The notes under the pieces are model-generated. The model did not search any database. It worked only from the letters and a program-made list of their open reading frames with translations, and was not told where the DNA came from. Position numbers and translations under genes: made by a program. Shown here one piece after another: positions 25,117-33,630 of a DNA stretch of 64,000 nt. Position 1 is the stretch's first letter. Every line of letters starts with the position of its first letter. This DNA is from Conexibacter stalactiti. Lineage in GTDB: Bacteria > Actinomycetota > Thermoleophilia > Solirubrobacterales > Solirubrobacteraceae. Where the stretch lies: the NCBI RefSeq assembly GCF_035967765.1, contig NZ_JAYWIT010000003.1. One strand, 5' to 3'.

Positions 25117-25866
25117 GTGCTCGGGCAGGCTCTGTTCAACGCCGGGGTGACCGAAGCGACGACCGCGGGAACGATCTCGGTCGCGCTCGCCGACGGCAGC
25201 TTTCTCGTCCGCGAGGCCGTCGCGCATCTGCTCGCCGACGCCGACGGCGTCGAGGTCGTCGCCGTCTGCCGCGACCGCGCCGCGCTGCTGGCCGCGGTCG
25301 AGCGCGAGCAGCCGGACGTCGTCGTGACCGACAGCAGCCTCGCGCCCGACCGGGGGCGCGAGCCGCCGCCGCTCGCGATCGGCGAGGAGCTGCGGCGCAG
25401 CCATCCCGACATCGGCGTCGTCGAGCTGAGCCAGCGGGTCGAGCCCCGCTTCGGCGTCGAACTGCTCGCCGACGGCGCCGGCGGCCGCGCCTACCTGCTG
25501 AAGGAGCGGCTCGACGACAGCCGCCAGCTCGTCGCCGCGATCGACGTCGTCGCCCATGGCGGCGCCTACATCGACGCGTGCGTGATCGAGCGGATGCGCG
25601 CCGTGCGAGCGCTCGCCGAGCGGTCGCCGCTGGCCGAGCTGTCGCCGCGCGAGCGCGACGTGCTCGCGCAGATCGCGACCGGCAAGAGCAACGCGCGGAT
25701 CGCCGCCGACCTCGTGCTGACCAAGCGCGCGGTCGAGAAGCACATCAACGCGATCTTCCTGAAGCTCGGCCTCAGCTACGAGACCGACGTCAGCCGTCGC
25801 GTGATGGCGACGCTGATCCACCAGGCCGCGACGCACGACGAGGAGCCGCAGCCGCTCCTGCGCTGA
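25117..25866 (+). CDS. LuxR/NarL family response regulator
   Basis: A 249-residue protein. Residues 18-145 are receiver-like (TISVALADGSFLVREAVAHL, phosphoacceptor Asp in VVVTDSSLAP, Lys in AYLLKE). Residues 170-235 are a LuxR-type helix-turn-helix (LSPRERDVLAQIATGKSNAR, then KRAVEKHINAIFLKLGL). The GTG at 25117 is chosen because AAGGAG lies 6 bases upstream. No histidine kinase is adjacent, so it is an orphan in this window. Targets unknown. Confidence 0.88.
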   Translation: MLGQALFNAGVTEATTAGTISVALADGSFLVREAVAHLLADADGVEVVAVCRDRAALLAAVEREQPDVVVTDSSLAPDRGREPPPLAIGEELRRSHPDIGVVELSQRVEPRFGVELLADGAGGRAYLLKERLDDSRQLVAAIDVVAHGGAYIDACVIERMRAVRALAERSPLAELSPRERDVLAQIATGKSNARIAADLVLTKRAVEKHINAIFLKLGLSYETDVSRRVMATLIHQAATHDEEPQPLLR

Positions 25867-26006
25867 GCCGGCGGCCGCGCTTGCCGAGCGCGCCGCGCTG
25901 ACGGCGACGGTCGCGCGTTGACCGCGCCTGTGGCGGCCGTTACGTTGTTGTTGACCGTGCGGTAATGCCGTGCCGTCGCTGTGACACCCGAGGAGAGGTC
26001 GGTCCG

Positions 26007-27728
26007 ATGTCGTTGTTCTCGCGGCTTGCGCGGACGCTTCCGCTCGTCGTCAGCGCGGCCGCGCTGTGCGCGTTCGCCGCCGTGCCCGCCGCCGCGGCGA
26101 GCCGCATCGACGAGCAGTACCGCGCCGACGCGCACGCCTCGGCGTTCACGAGAACGGCGACGAACATGCGGATCCCGGTGCGCGACCCCGGGCCGCCGCC
26201 CGGCGCGCAGGTGCTGAGATACAGATTCGGGCCGCTGACGATCAGACCGGGGCAGAACCTGATCGACGTCGACCTGCAGAAGGAGCGGCCGAACGTCGAC
26301 GGCTGGATCGTCGGCTTCCGCCCGGGCCTCGTCGACGCCAGAACGGGGAAGAGCCCGCCCGTCACCGAGGTCCACCTGCACCACGCGGTCTGGCTGGTCG
26401 ACTTCAGACCGACCTTCGCGGCCGGTGAGGAGAAGACGAACTTCAGCGCACCCCAGGGATACGGCTGGCGCTACACGACGAGACAGATGTGGCTCGTCAA
26501 CCACATGATCCACGACCTCGTCGGCCAGCCCCACCAGGTCTACCTCACCTACGAGCTGTACTTCATCCCCGACAGCGCGCCCGAGGCGGCCGGCGTCAGA
26601 GAGATCCGGACGCAGTGGATGGACGTCCAGGGCGTCAAGCCGTACCCCGTCTTCAACGCGCTGAAGGGCTCCGGCACGCGCGGCAAGTTCGCCTACCCCG
26701 ACCAGGCGAAGGACCCGTACCCGGACCGCCCGGCGGGCAGCCCCCGCAACCAGTGGGTCGCCGACCGCGACGCGACGCTCGTGCTCGCCGCCGGTCACCT
26801 CCATCCGGGCGGGCTGTGGACCGACCTGACGGTGACGCGCGCCGGCCGCACCGTGCGCGTCTTCCGCTCACGCGCGAACTACTACGAGCCGAGCGGCGCC
26901 GTCTCGTGGGACGTCGCGATGAGCGCGACCGGCCCCGACTGGCGGGTGCAGATTCGCAGAGGCGACGTGCTCGCCGTCAACGCGACCTACGACACCAGTC
27001 GCGCCTCCTGGTACGAGGTGATGGGGATCATGATCACCGGCATCACCGTCGGCGACGAGGGCGGCGTCGACCCCTTCACCGGCCAGGTCGACCAGAGCGA
27101 CTTCCTCACGCACGGCCGTCTGCGCGAGAACGTCGAACCGCCCGGCACGCGCAGACGCAATCCCGGCTACTCCAACGCGGTCAAGCTGCGCCAGGGCCCG
27201 TTCGTCTCGAAGGTCGTGATCCGCAACTTCGGCTTCGCGCCGGGCGACCTGACGATGCCGGGTCGCAGCGGGCTGCCGCCGTCGGTCGCGCAGGGCAGCA
27301 GCCTCACGTTCGTCAACAGAGACGAGCCGGCGACCGTCCGCTTCCACACCGTCACCGCGTGCAGAGCGCCGTGCGACCGCGGCAGCGGCATCAGCTTCCC
27401 GCTCGCCGACGGCGCCGGGCTGTTCGACTCCGGCGAGCTCGGCTTCGGGCCGGCGATCGGGACGGTCGGCCTCGGCGGAGGCGGAGGCGGCTACGGTGAC
27501 GCGAGCGTCCCGGGCAGCCCCGTGATCGACGTGCCGGCCGCCAGAGAGGACTGCGAGGAGGGCGGGCCGACCGGCCTCATCAACGCGGTCAAGACCGGCT
27601 GCATCGGAAGACTGTCGTGGAAGACGCCGCGCGACCTCTCGCCCGGCACCTACACGTACTTCTGCCGCATCCATCCGTTCATGCGGGGCGCCTTCCGTGT
27701 CGTCCCGAAGCAACGCCTGAAGAACTAG
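26007..27728 (+). CDS. secreted histidine-rich domain plus C-terminal cupredoxin domain
   Basis: A 573-residue exported protein. A signal peptide occupies residues 1-32 (ending VPAAAAS). The first 370 or so residues contain metal-site-like clusters: VTEVHLHHAVWLV, MWLVNHMIHDL, and LAAGHLHPGGLW. These recall the copper sites of PHM-like ascorbate-dependent monooxygenase folds, but I cannot assign the family. The last 160 residues form a cupredoxin-like domain with NFGFAPGDLTMP, FHTVTAC and the copper loop YFCRIHPFM. AGA codons are common. It lies 9 bases before a second secreted cupredoxin gene, so both probably handle copper outside the membrane (inference). Confidence 0.75.
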   Translation: MSLFSRLARTLPLVVSAAALCAFAAVPAAAASRIDEQYRADAHASAFTRTATNMRIPVRDPGPPPGAQVLRYRFGPLTIRPGQNLIDVDLQKERPNVDGWIVGFRPGLVDARTGKSPPVTEVHLHHAVWLVDFRPTFAAGEEKTNFSAPQGYGWRYTTRQMWLVNHMIHDLVGQPHQVYLTYELYFIPDSAPEAAGVREIRTQWMDVQGVKPYPVFNALKGSGTRGKFAYPDQAKDPYPDRPAGSPRNQWVADRDATLVLAAGHLHPGGLWTDLTVTRAGRTVRVFRSRANYYEPSGAVSWDVAMSATGPDWRVQIRRGDVLAVNATYDTSRASWYEVMGIMITGITVGDEGGVDPFTGQVDQSDFLTHGRLRENVEPPGTRRRNPGYSNAVKLRQGPFVSKVVIRNFGFAPGDLTMPGRSGLPPSVAQGSSLTFVNRDEPATVRFHTVTACRAPCDRGSGISFPLADGAGLFDSGELGFGPAIGTVGLGGGGGGYGDASVPGSPVIDVPAAREDCEEGGPTGLINAVKTGCIGRLSWKTPRDLSPGTYTYFCRIHPFMRGAFRVVPKQRLKN

Positions 27729-27737
27729 GACCAGCTC

Positions 27738-28076
27738 ATGATCAACCGCAAGCTCCTCGTCGCGGCGGCGGCAGCCATCGTCGCCGCCGGCGGCGGCGCG
27801 CTCGCCGTCGTGCCCGCGCTCGCCGCCACCAAGACCGTCACCGTCAAGGACAACGTCTTCGCGCCGACCGCACTGACGGTCGCCAAGGGGACGACCGTCA
27901 GATGGGTCTGGCGCGGCCGCGCCGCGCACAACGTCTCCGTGTCGAGAGGGCCGACGCGCTTCCACAGCCCGAACAAGGTGCGCGGCAGCTACTCGAAGCA
28001 GCTCGGCCGCGCCGGCACGTACGCGATCCACTGCACGATCCACCCGGGCATGAAGATGACCGTGAAGGTGCGGTAG
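27738..28076 (+). CDS. secreted plastocyanin-like cupredoxin
   Basis: A 112-residue protein with a signal peptide (residues 1-30, ending PALAAT) and one plastocyanin fold: VKDNVFAPTALTVAKGTTVR, copper ligand His in AAHNVSV, and the Cys-His-Met loop HCTIHPGM. It would bind a type 1 copper and carry electrons or copper outside the membrane. It follows the larger cupredoxin protein in the same operon and stops one base before the convergent gpx gene. Confidence 0.9.
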   Translation: MINRKLLVAAAAAIVAAGGGALAVVPALAATKTVTVKDNVFAPTALTVAKGTTVRWVWRGRAAHNVSVSRGPTRFHSPNKVRGSYSKQLGRAGTYAIHCTIHPGMKMTVKVR

Positions 28077-28077
28077 C

Positions 28078-28575
28078 TCAGGCTCCCGCGCGCGCCAGCG
28101 CCGCTTCGATCGCGCCGACGACGTCGTCGGACTCCGGCTCGGTCTGCGGGCGGAAGCGGGCGACCACCTCGCCGCCGGGGGCGAGCAGGAACTTCTCGAA
28201 GTTCCACTGCACGTCGCCGGCCTCGCCGGCGGCGTCGGGATGGGCGGTCAGGTGCGCGTAGAGCGGATGGCGCTCCTCGCCGTTGACCTCGACCTTCTCC
28301 GTCAGCGGGAAGGTCGTGCCGTAGGTCGTCGAGCAGAAGGTGGCGATCTCCTCCGGCGTGCCGGGCTCCTGGCCCATGAACTGGTTGCAGGGCACGCCGA
28401 GGACGGTGAAGGCGTCGTCGCCGAAGCGCTGCTGCAGCCGCTCCAGCCCCTCGTACTGCGGCGTCAGGCCGCAGCGCGAGGCGACGTTGACGACGAGGAC
28501 GACGCGCTCGGCGAGCGCGTCACGGTCGAGGTCGCTGCCGTCGAGGCGGCGCAGTTCGGTCTCGAATGGGCTCAT
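28078..28575 (-). CDS. gpx: glutathione peroxidase family thiol peroxidase
   Basis: A 165-residue protein with the peroxidase motif VVNVASRCGLTPQYEGLE (peroxidatic Cys rather than selenocysteine), GVPCNQF (Gln of the catalytic tetrad; resolving Cys nearby) and WNFEKFLL (Trp/Asn). Bacterial members of this type usually take electrons from thioredoxin and reduce peroxides. The start ATG at 28575 is the family start (MSPFETELRRLDG). It is downstream of the transporter gene, 11 bases away on the same strand. Confidence 0.92.
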   Translation of the reverse strand: MSPFETELRRLDGSDLDRDALAERVVLVVNVASRCGLTPQYEGLERLQQRFGDDAFTVLGVPCNQFMGQEPGTPEEIATFCSTTYGTTFPLTEKVEVNGEERHPLYAHLTAHPDAAGEAGDVQWNFEKFLLAPGGEVVARFRPQTEPESDDVVGAIEAALARAGA

Positions 28576-28586
28576 GCGTGCGGAAT

Positions 28587-30140
28587 CTACGCCGCTGGCG
28601 CGGCGGCGGTCTCGTCGTCGGCCACGACCTGCTCCTCGACGCGGCCGCGCGGCATCCCGAATCTGGCGACGAGGAAGGCGACGACCATGATCCCCGCCAT
28701 CGCGTAGACGACGACCTGCGTCGACTGCGCGACGTCGAGCTGGACGGCGTCGAGCATCGCTCTGGTCGGGCCGCCGCCGGAGCCGCAGGCGCTGCCTGCG
28801 GCGGCGCTGCCGCCGGAGATCGAGTGCGCGATCGACTCGGCGCAGGCGCTCGGCACGCCTCTGGACGTGAGTGAGTCGTCGATGCGGCGGACGTTCTCGC
28901 TGATCAGGACCGAGCCGAGGATCGCGAGGCCGAGCGAGGCGCCGAAGTTGCGCACCGTCTGCGTGATGCCGGTGACCTCGCCGTAGCTCGTTCTCGGCGC
29001 GCGGTTGACGGCGTCGGTGCTGACCGGTCCGAGCACCAGGCCCATGCCGGCGCCCGCGAGCGCGAGGTAGTACCACTGGTTGGAGAAGTCCATGTCGGGC
29101 AGCTGCTGGCCCCAGAGCCAGAAGCCGAGCGCCGCGACTATGCAGCCGAGCGCGACCGCCGGCTTGGCGCCCTTGCTGTCGAGGATCCGCCCGCCCCACT
29201 GCGAGGCCGTCGCGAAGCCGCCGAAGAAGACGAGCAGGAAGAGGCCGGCCTCGCTCGAGCTGTAGTCGAGCGACGCCTGCGCGTAGACGCTGGCGAAGAA
29301 GAAGAGCGGCACGAACACGGCCGATATCAGGAACAGCACGAGGTTGTCGGCGCTGAACGCTCTCTGGGCGAAGATCCGCACCTGGATCAGCGGATCGGTC
29401 GTGCGCAGCTGGTAGAGCACGAAGACGACGAGCAGCACCAGCCCGGCGACTATGCAGCCGATCGTGCGCGGGTCGGCCCAACCCCACACGGCCGCCTGCT
29501 GGAGGCCGAGCACGGCGAGGCCCATCGCGATCGAGACGAGCACCGCGCCGCGGTAGTCGATCGGGACTCTGTGCGGTCTCTGGTCGGGCTTGGCGCGCAG
29601 CGTCAGCACGACCGCGATGATCGCGACCGGGACGTTGACCCAGAAGATCGCGCGCCACGTCCACTCGGTCAGGTAGCCGCCGGCGAGCGGGCCGACCGCG
29701 GTGAGGCCGCCGGTGGCGGCGAAGAAGATCGCCAGCGCCTTGCCGCGCTCGCGCAGCGGGTAGGCGGCGACGACGATCGCGAGCGCGGCCGGGAACAGCA
29801 CCGCGGCGCTGGCGCCCTGCAGGATGCGGAAGAAGATCATCCACGTCTCGCCGAAGTCGCCGGTCGGCGTGGCGCCGCAGAGGGCGGAGAAGAGCGCGAA
29901 GCCGACGACACCGATCAGCACCATCCGCCGGTGGCCGAGCACGTCGGCGAGCTTGCCGCCGAGCGCGAAGAGGGCCGAGAGCGCGAGCAGGTAGCCGTTG
30001 ATGATCCACTGCGCGCCGGTCGCCGACAGCGACAGGTCGTCCTGCAGCTCCGGGATCGCGAGCGCGACGATCGTCTGGTCGATGAACATCATCGCGACGG
30101 CGAAGATCATCGCCACCAGCGTCAGCCGTTTGTTGTTCAC
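28587..30140 (-). CDS. MFS drug transporter, DHA2 (14-TMS) family
   Basis: A 517-residue integral membrane protein with about 14 hydrophobic helices. Diagnostic blocks: FIDQTIVALAIPELQDDL (motif D1-like), GGKLADVLGHRRM (motif A), FRILQGASAAVLFPAALAIV (motif B-like) and GPLAGGYLTEWTWRAIFWVN (motif C). It probably exports small hydrophobic compounds using the proton gradient. The extracytoplasmic loop before the last helix carries Cys residues (PSACAES, GSACGSG). Substrate unknown; no regulator is adjacent. Confidence 0.93.
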   Translation of the reverse strand: MNNKRLTLVAMIFAVAMMFIDQTIVALAIPELQDDLSLSATGAQWIINGYLLALSALFALGGKLADVLGHRRMVLIGVVGFALFSALCGATPTGDFGETWMIFFRILQGASAAVLFPAALAIVVAAYPLRERGKALAIFFAATGGLTAVGPLAGGYLTEWTWRAIFWVNVPVAIIAVVLTLRAKPDQRPHRVPIDYRGAVLVSIAMGLAVLGLQQAAVWGWADPRTIGCIVAGLVLLVVFVLYQLRTTDPLIQVRIFAQRAFSADNLVLFLISAVFVPLFFFASVYAQASLDYSSSEAGLFLLVFFGGFATASQWGGRILDSKGAKPAVALGCIVAALGFWLWGQQLPDMDFSNQWYYLALAGAGMGLVLGPVSTDAVNRAPRTSYGEVTGITQTVRNFGASLGLAILGSVLISENVRRIDDSLTSRGVPSACAESIAHSISGGSAAAGSACGSGGGPTRAMLDAVQLDVAQSTQVVVYAMAGIMVVAFLVARFGMPRGRVEEQVVADDETAAAPAA

Positions 30141-30257
30141 CGGAACTCCTCCGCGCCGTTTACCGGCGCAAGCCTAGGCGGGCGGGCGGCGGCGAGGCAA
30201 GCGCCGTCGCGGGCGCGGGTCAGCGCGCGCGGGGCCGCGGGGAGGGGCGTCGCCGCT

Positions 30258-30593
30258 TCAGCGCGGCAGCCGGCGGACCTGCCAGAGCAGCCACTCGTAG
30301 GAGGCGTCGCCGCCGCAGACGGCGGGCCAGTCGCGCAGCGCACGCTCGACTCTCGCGGCCGGCACGCGGCCGAGGATCCGCACGCTGCCGCCGTGACCCT
30401 CGCCGTCGAGGTGGCGGACGGTGTACAGCTCTTCCGTCTCCTCGATCCAGGCGGCGCGGTAGGTCGAGCCGTCGCGCGCTCTCCAGCGCAGCCCGAGGTC
30501 GCGCTCGCGCGAACGACGGCGGGTCGGGTCGGAATAGAGCGCCTGCAGGGAGGGGAGGGAGGTGCGATTTGAGGAGATCGCCGCGCTGTTCAT
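30258..30593 (-). CDS. hypothetical protein
   Basis: A 111-residue soluble protein not recognised. It has a mixed alpha/beta look (LGLRWRARDGSTYRAAWIEE, then LYTVRHLDGEGHGGSVRILG, ending YEWLLWQVRRLPR), a sensible acidic/hydrophobic balance and codon use like its neighbours, so it is probably real. Its start region faces the leader of the GT39 gene, giving a divergent arrangement. Confidence 0.6.
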   Translation of the reverse strand: MNSAAISSNRTSLPSLQALYSDPTRRRSRERDLGLRWRARDGSTYRAAWIEETEELYTVRHLDGEGHGGSVRILGRVPAARVERALRDWPAVCGGDASYEWLLWQVRRLPR

Positions 30594-30729
30594 GGCTGCA
30601 GCATCACCGCGAACCCTGAACGACTCCTTGTCCTCACCTCAAAGAACTATGAGAGTCGGCGCGCGGGTTCGCCCCCTCTCCGTGCGAGGACGGGGCGCCG
30701 CGCACGCCTCCCGGCCACCGCTCGGGCGC

Positions 30730-30766
30730 CTCCCAGGGTGCTCCCAGGGAGCGGTCGCACGATGCT
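30730..30766 (+). promoter_or_regulatory. 11-bp direct repeat CTCCCAGG and -10 box before the GT39 gene
   Basis: CTCCCAGG at 30730-30737 and 30741-30748, start to start exactly 11 bases, the spacing used by OmpR/PhoB-type regulators. GATGCT at 30761-30766 is a possible -10 box only 5 bases before the ATG at 30772, so the mRNA may be leaderless. The same layout precedes the response regulator gene at 32913. Confidence 0.65.
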
Positions 30767-30771
30767 CGACC

Positions 30772-32853
30772 ATGCGACCGAATCCAGCGAAGCTCGAACA
30801 TGCCGGCGCGGCCGCCGGCCTCGGCGGCCGGGCCGCCCCGGCAGGCGCGGCGACCGATGCCGCCGCCCCTTCGAAGGCGACCGCCTTCCTGACCGCGCTG
30901 CGGCGCCGCCCCGAGCTGCTCGGGCTGCTGGTGCTGGCCGGCGTGCTCTACCTGTGGGCGCTCAGCCGCAACGGCTGGGCCAACACGTACTACAGCGCTG
31001 CCGTCCGCTCGATGTCGGAGAGCTGGCACGACTTCCTCTACGGCTCGTTCGACAGCAGCGGGCTGATGACCGTCGACAAGCCGCCGCTGGCGCTGTGGGT
31101 GCAGGCGCTGTCGGTCCGCCTGTTCGGCTTCAACTCGCTCGCGATCCTCGTGCCGCAGGCGCTGATGGGGATGGCGAGCGCCGGCCTCACCTACGACCTC
31201 GTGCGGCGCCGCTTCAGCCGCGCGGCCGGCTTCGCGGCCGGGCTCGCGCTCGTGCTGACGCCGGTCACCGTCGCGATCTCGCGCCACAACAACCCCGACG
31301 CGCTGCTGATCCTCTGCTCGGTCGCGGCGATCTGGTTCCTCGTGCGCGGCCTCGAAGACGGCCGCACGAAGTGGATCGTGCTCGCGGGCGTGATGGTCGG
31401 CCTCGGCTTCGAGGCGAAGATGGGCGCGGCGCTGCTGGTCGTGCCCGGGATCGCGCTCGCGTGGCTGTGGACCTCGCCGCGCGGCCGCGGCCTGCTCGAC
31501 AGCTTCAAGCAGCTCCTGCTCGGCGGGATCGCGCTGGCGGCGGTCGGGCTGGCGTGGCCGCTGCTGGTGTGGCTGACGCCCGCGGCCGACCGGCCGTGGG
31601 TCGGCGGCACGACTGACAACTCGATCTGGTCGCTGATCATGGACTACAACGGCCTCGGCCGGCTCGATGGACAGCTCGGCGGGCCCGGCGGCGGGACGGG
31701 CGGTCCGGGTGGCGGCGGCGGTGGCGGCTCCGTCTTCGGCGGCGACGCCGGCCCGCTGCGGCTGCTGGGCGAGTCGCTCGGCGGCCAGGTCGGCTGGCTG
31801 CTCGGCGTCGCGCTCGTCGGCGGGATCGGCCTGCTCGTCGCGACGCGGCTGCGCCGCTCGGACCTGCGCAGCGGCTGGCTGATCGCGGTCGGCGGCGCCT
31901 TCGCCACCAGCGCGATCGCGTTCAGCTTCGCGAGAGGGATCTTCCACCCGTACTACGTCTCGGCGCTGGCGCCGTTCGCGGCGGCGCTCGTCGGCGCGAC
32001 GGTCGGGCTGGTGCAGGAAGGCGGCACGCGGGCGCGGATCGTCGGCGCGGCGGCCGTCGCCGGCGGCGTGATCACGACGCTGGCGGTCCTGCACGCGACC
32101 GGCGACATGGGCTGGCTGGCGCCGGTCGTCGTGCTCGCCGGCGGCGCGACCGTCGTGGCGGTGGCGCTCCCGGGCGTCAGCGGGCGACTGCGCAACGCGG
32201 CGCTCGCGGCGATGCTCGCGCTGCTGCTGTTCGCGCCGGCCAGCTGGGCCTTCCAGACGCTGGGCCACGCGACCAGCTCGACCTTCCCCGCGGGCGGACC
32301 CGCGGACGTCGGGATGGGCGGCGGGCCGGGCGGCGGCGGGCCGGGCGGGATGGGTGGCAGAGGCGGCTTCGGCGGCGGCCAGGGCGGACCGCCCGGGATG
32401 ACGCAGGGCGGCCCCCAGATGCAGTTGGGGACGCCTCCCGCCGGGATGACCGGCGGCCCCGGGGGCGGCGGAGGCGGCATGTTCGGCGGCGACGCCAACC
32501 TGACCGAGGCGCTCACCTACGTGAACGCCAACGGCGGCGGCACGATCGGCGTCTCCAGCCAACAGGGCGCGGCGACCTCGATCATCCAGTCGGGCGCGAG
32601 CGTCGCCGGCATCGGCGGCTTCTCCGGCCGTGAGAGCGAGGTCTCGGTCGACTGGCTCGCGAACGCCGTCGAGAGCGGCGAGATCCGCTGGGTGCTCGTG
32701 AGCGACAGCGGCAGCGGCGGGATGGGCAACGACGGCCGCACCGGCTCCACCACCGCGATGGACGCGGCGGCGCAGGTGGGCAGCGAGACGACCGTCGACG
32801 GGCTCTACGACCTGCAGGGCACGGCCGACGCGCTGCGGGCGCTGGCGTCATGA
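30772..32853 (+). CDS. GT39/ArnT-like membrane glycosyltransferase (YkcB type)
   Basis: A 693-residue polytopic protein. After a cytoplasmic N-terminus the GT-C fold begins: LYLWALSRNGWANTYYSAAV, then the first external loop with DKPPLALWVQALSV (conserved Asp), VTPVTVAISRHNNPDALL, several membrane helices, and two large Gly-rich external inserts (about residues 300-325 and 510-570). The C-terminal 130 residues form a soluble extracytoplasmic domain ending LYDLQGTADALRAL. It would transfer a sugar from a polyprenyl phosphate to a cell-envelope acceptor. The GT2-GtrA gene at 35147 likely makes and flips that donor. The ATG at 30772 is preferred because the operator lies just upstream. Confidence 0.88.
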   Translation: MRPNPAKLEHAGAAAGLGGRAAPAGAATDAAAPSKATAFLTALRRRPELLGLLVLAGVLYLWALSRNGWANTYYSAAVRSMSESWHDFLYGSFDSSGLMTVDKPPLALWVQALSVRLFGFNSLAILVPQALMGMASAGLTYDLVRRRFSRAAGFAAGLALVLTPVTVAISRHNNPDALLILCSVAAIWFLVRGLEDGRTKWIVLAGVMVGLGFEAKMGAALLVVPGIALAWLWTSPRGRGLLDSFKQLLLGGIALAAVGLAWPLLVWLTPAADRPWVGGTTDNSIWSLIMDYNGLGRLDGQLGGPGGGTGGPGGGGGGGSVFGGDAGPLRLLGESLGGQVGWLLGVALVGGIGLLVATRLRRSDLRSGWLIAVGGAFATSAIAFSFARGIFHPYYVSALAPFAAALVGATVGLVQEGGTRARIVGAAAVAGGVITTLAVLHATGDMGWLAPVVVLAGGATVVAVALPGVSGRLRNAALAAMLALLLFAPASWAFQTLGHATSSTFPAGGPADVGMGGGPGGGGPGGMGGRGGFGGGQGGPPGMTQGGPQMQLGTPPAGMTGGPGGGGGGMFGGDANLTEALTYVNANGGGTIGVSSQQGAATSIIQSGASVAGIGGFSGRESEVSVDWLANAVESGEIRWVLVSDSGSGGMGNDGRTGSTTAMDAAAQVGSETTVDGLYDLQGTADALRALAS

Positions 32854-32872
32854 GCGCGCTGCGCACAGCCGG

Positions 32873-32906
32873 CACTCAGGAAGCTCCCAGGTTGGGTAGG
32901 GATACT
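32873..32906 (+). promoter_or_regulatory. 11-bp direct repeat and -10 box before the response regulator gene
   Basis: CACTCAGG (32873-32880) and CTCCCAGG (32884-32891) are 11 bases apart, and GATACT (32901-32906) lies 6 bases before the ATG at 32913. This matches the 30730 site and suggests autoregulation by the response regulator, with a leaderless mRNA. Confidence 0.6.
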
Positions 32907-32912
32907 GCAGCC

Positions 32913-33620
32913 ATGAACCCCCAGGGTGACCAGACCCATCGGGTGCTCGTCGTCGATGACGAGCCCAACATCGTGGACGTGATCACGATGGCGCTCAGAT
33001 TCCAGGGCTTCGAGGTCGCTTCGGCGGCGACCGGTGCCGAGGCGCTGCAGCAGGTGCTCGTGTTCCGCCCGCATCTGCTGCTGCTCGACGTGATGCTGCC
33101 CGACATGGAGGGCTTCGACGTCGCCAGACGGCTCGGCGCCGAGCGCGCGAAGGTGCCGATCATCTTCCTCACCGCGCGCGACGCGACCGACGACAGAGTG
33201 CGCGGCCTGACGCTCGGCGGCGACGACTACGTCACGAAGCCGTTCAGCCTCGAGGAGCTGGTCGCCCGCATCCGCACGATCCTGCGCCGCAGCGGCGTCG
33301 CCGAGGCGGAGTCGAGCAGACTGGTCTTCGAGGACCTCGAGCTGGACGACGACGCGCGCGAGGTGACCCGCGCCGGCGAGTTCATCGACCTGACCGCGAC
33401 CGAGTACCGGCTCCTGCGCTACCTGATGCTCAACCCACGGCGGGTGCTGACGCGCGCGCAGCTGCTGGAGCACGTCTGGAGCTACGACTTCGGCGGCGAC
33501 GCGCGCGTGCTGGAGACCTACGTCAGCTACCTGCGCAAGAAGCTCGACGCGCACGGGCCGCCGTTGATCCAGACGGTGCGCGGCGTCGGCTACGCCCTGC
33601 GGCTGCCGCGCGCCACGTGA
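32913..33620 (+). CDS. OmpR-family response regulator
   Basis: A 235-residue two-domain regulator. The receiver has VLVVDDEPNIVDVITMAL, the phosphorylated Asp in LLLLDVMLPDMEGFDVARRL, Thr in FLTARDA and Lys in DDYVTKPFSLEELVARI. The winged helix has LTATEYRLLRYLMLNPRRVL, VWSYDF and ETYVSYLRKKLD. The ATG at 32913 fits the promoter; an upstream ATG at 32850 overlapping the GT39 stop is possible but would place the direct repeat inside the gene. It is the likely binder of the CTCCCAGG repeats. Confidence 0.92.
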   Translation: MNPQGDQTHRVLVVDDEPNIVDVITMALRFQGFEVASAATGAEALQQVLVFRPHLLLLDVMLPDMEGFDVARRLGAERAKVPIIFLTARDATDDRVRGLTLGGDDYVTKPFSLEELVARIRTILRRSGVAEAESSRLVFEDLELDDDAREVTRAGEFIDLTATEYRLLRYLMLNPRRVLTRAQLLEHVWSYDFGGDARVLETYVSYLRKKLDAHGPPLIQTVRGVGYALRLPRAT

Positions 33621-33630
33621 GGCAGCCGCG

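Noticed and set aside
30562..30771. N-terminal extension of the GT39 protein to 30562
   Set aside because: The extension is Arg/Pro-rich and would place the CTCCCAGG operator and promoter inside the coding region.
32850..32912. start of the response regulator at 32850 (ATGA overlap with GT39)
   Set aside because: Possible, but the added 21 residues are not part of the receiver fold and cover the direct-repeat operator and -10 box.
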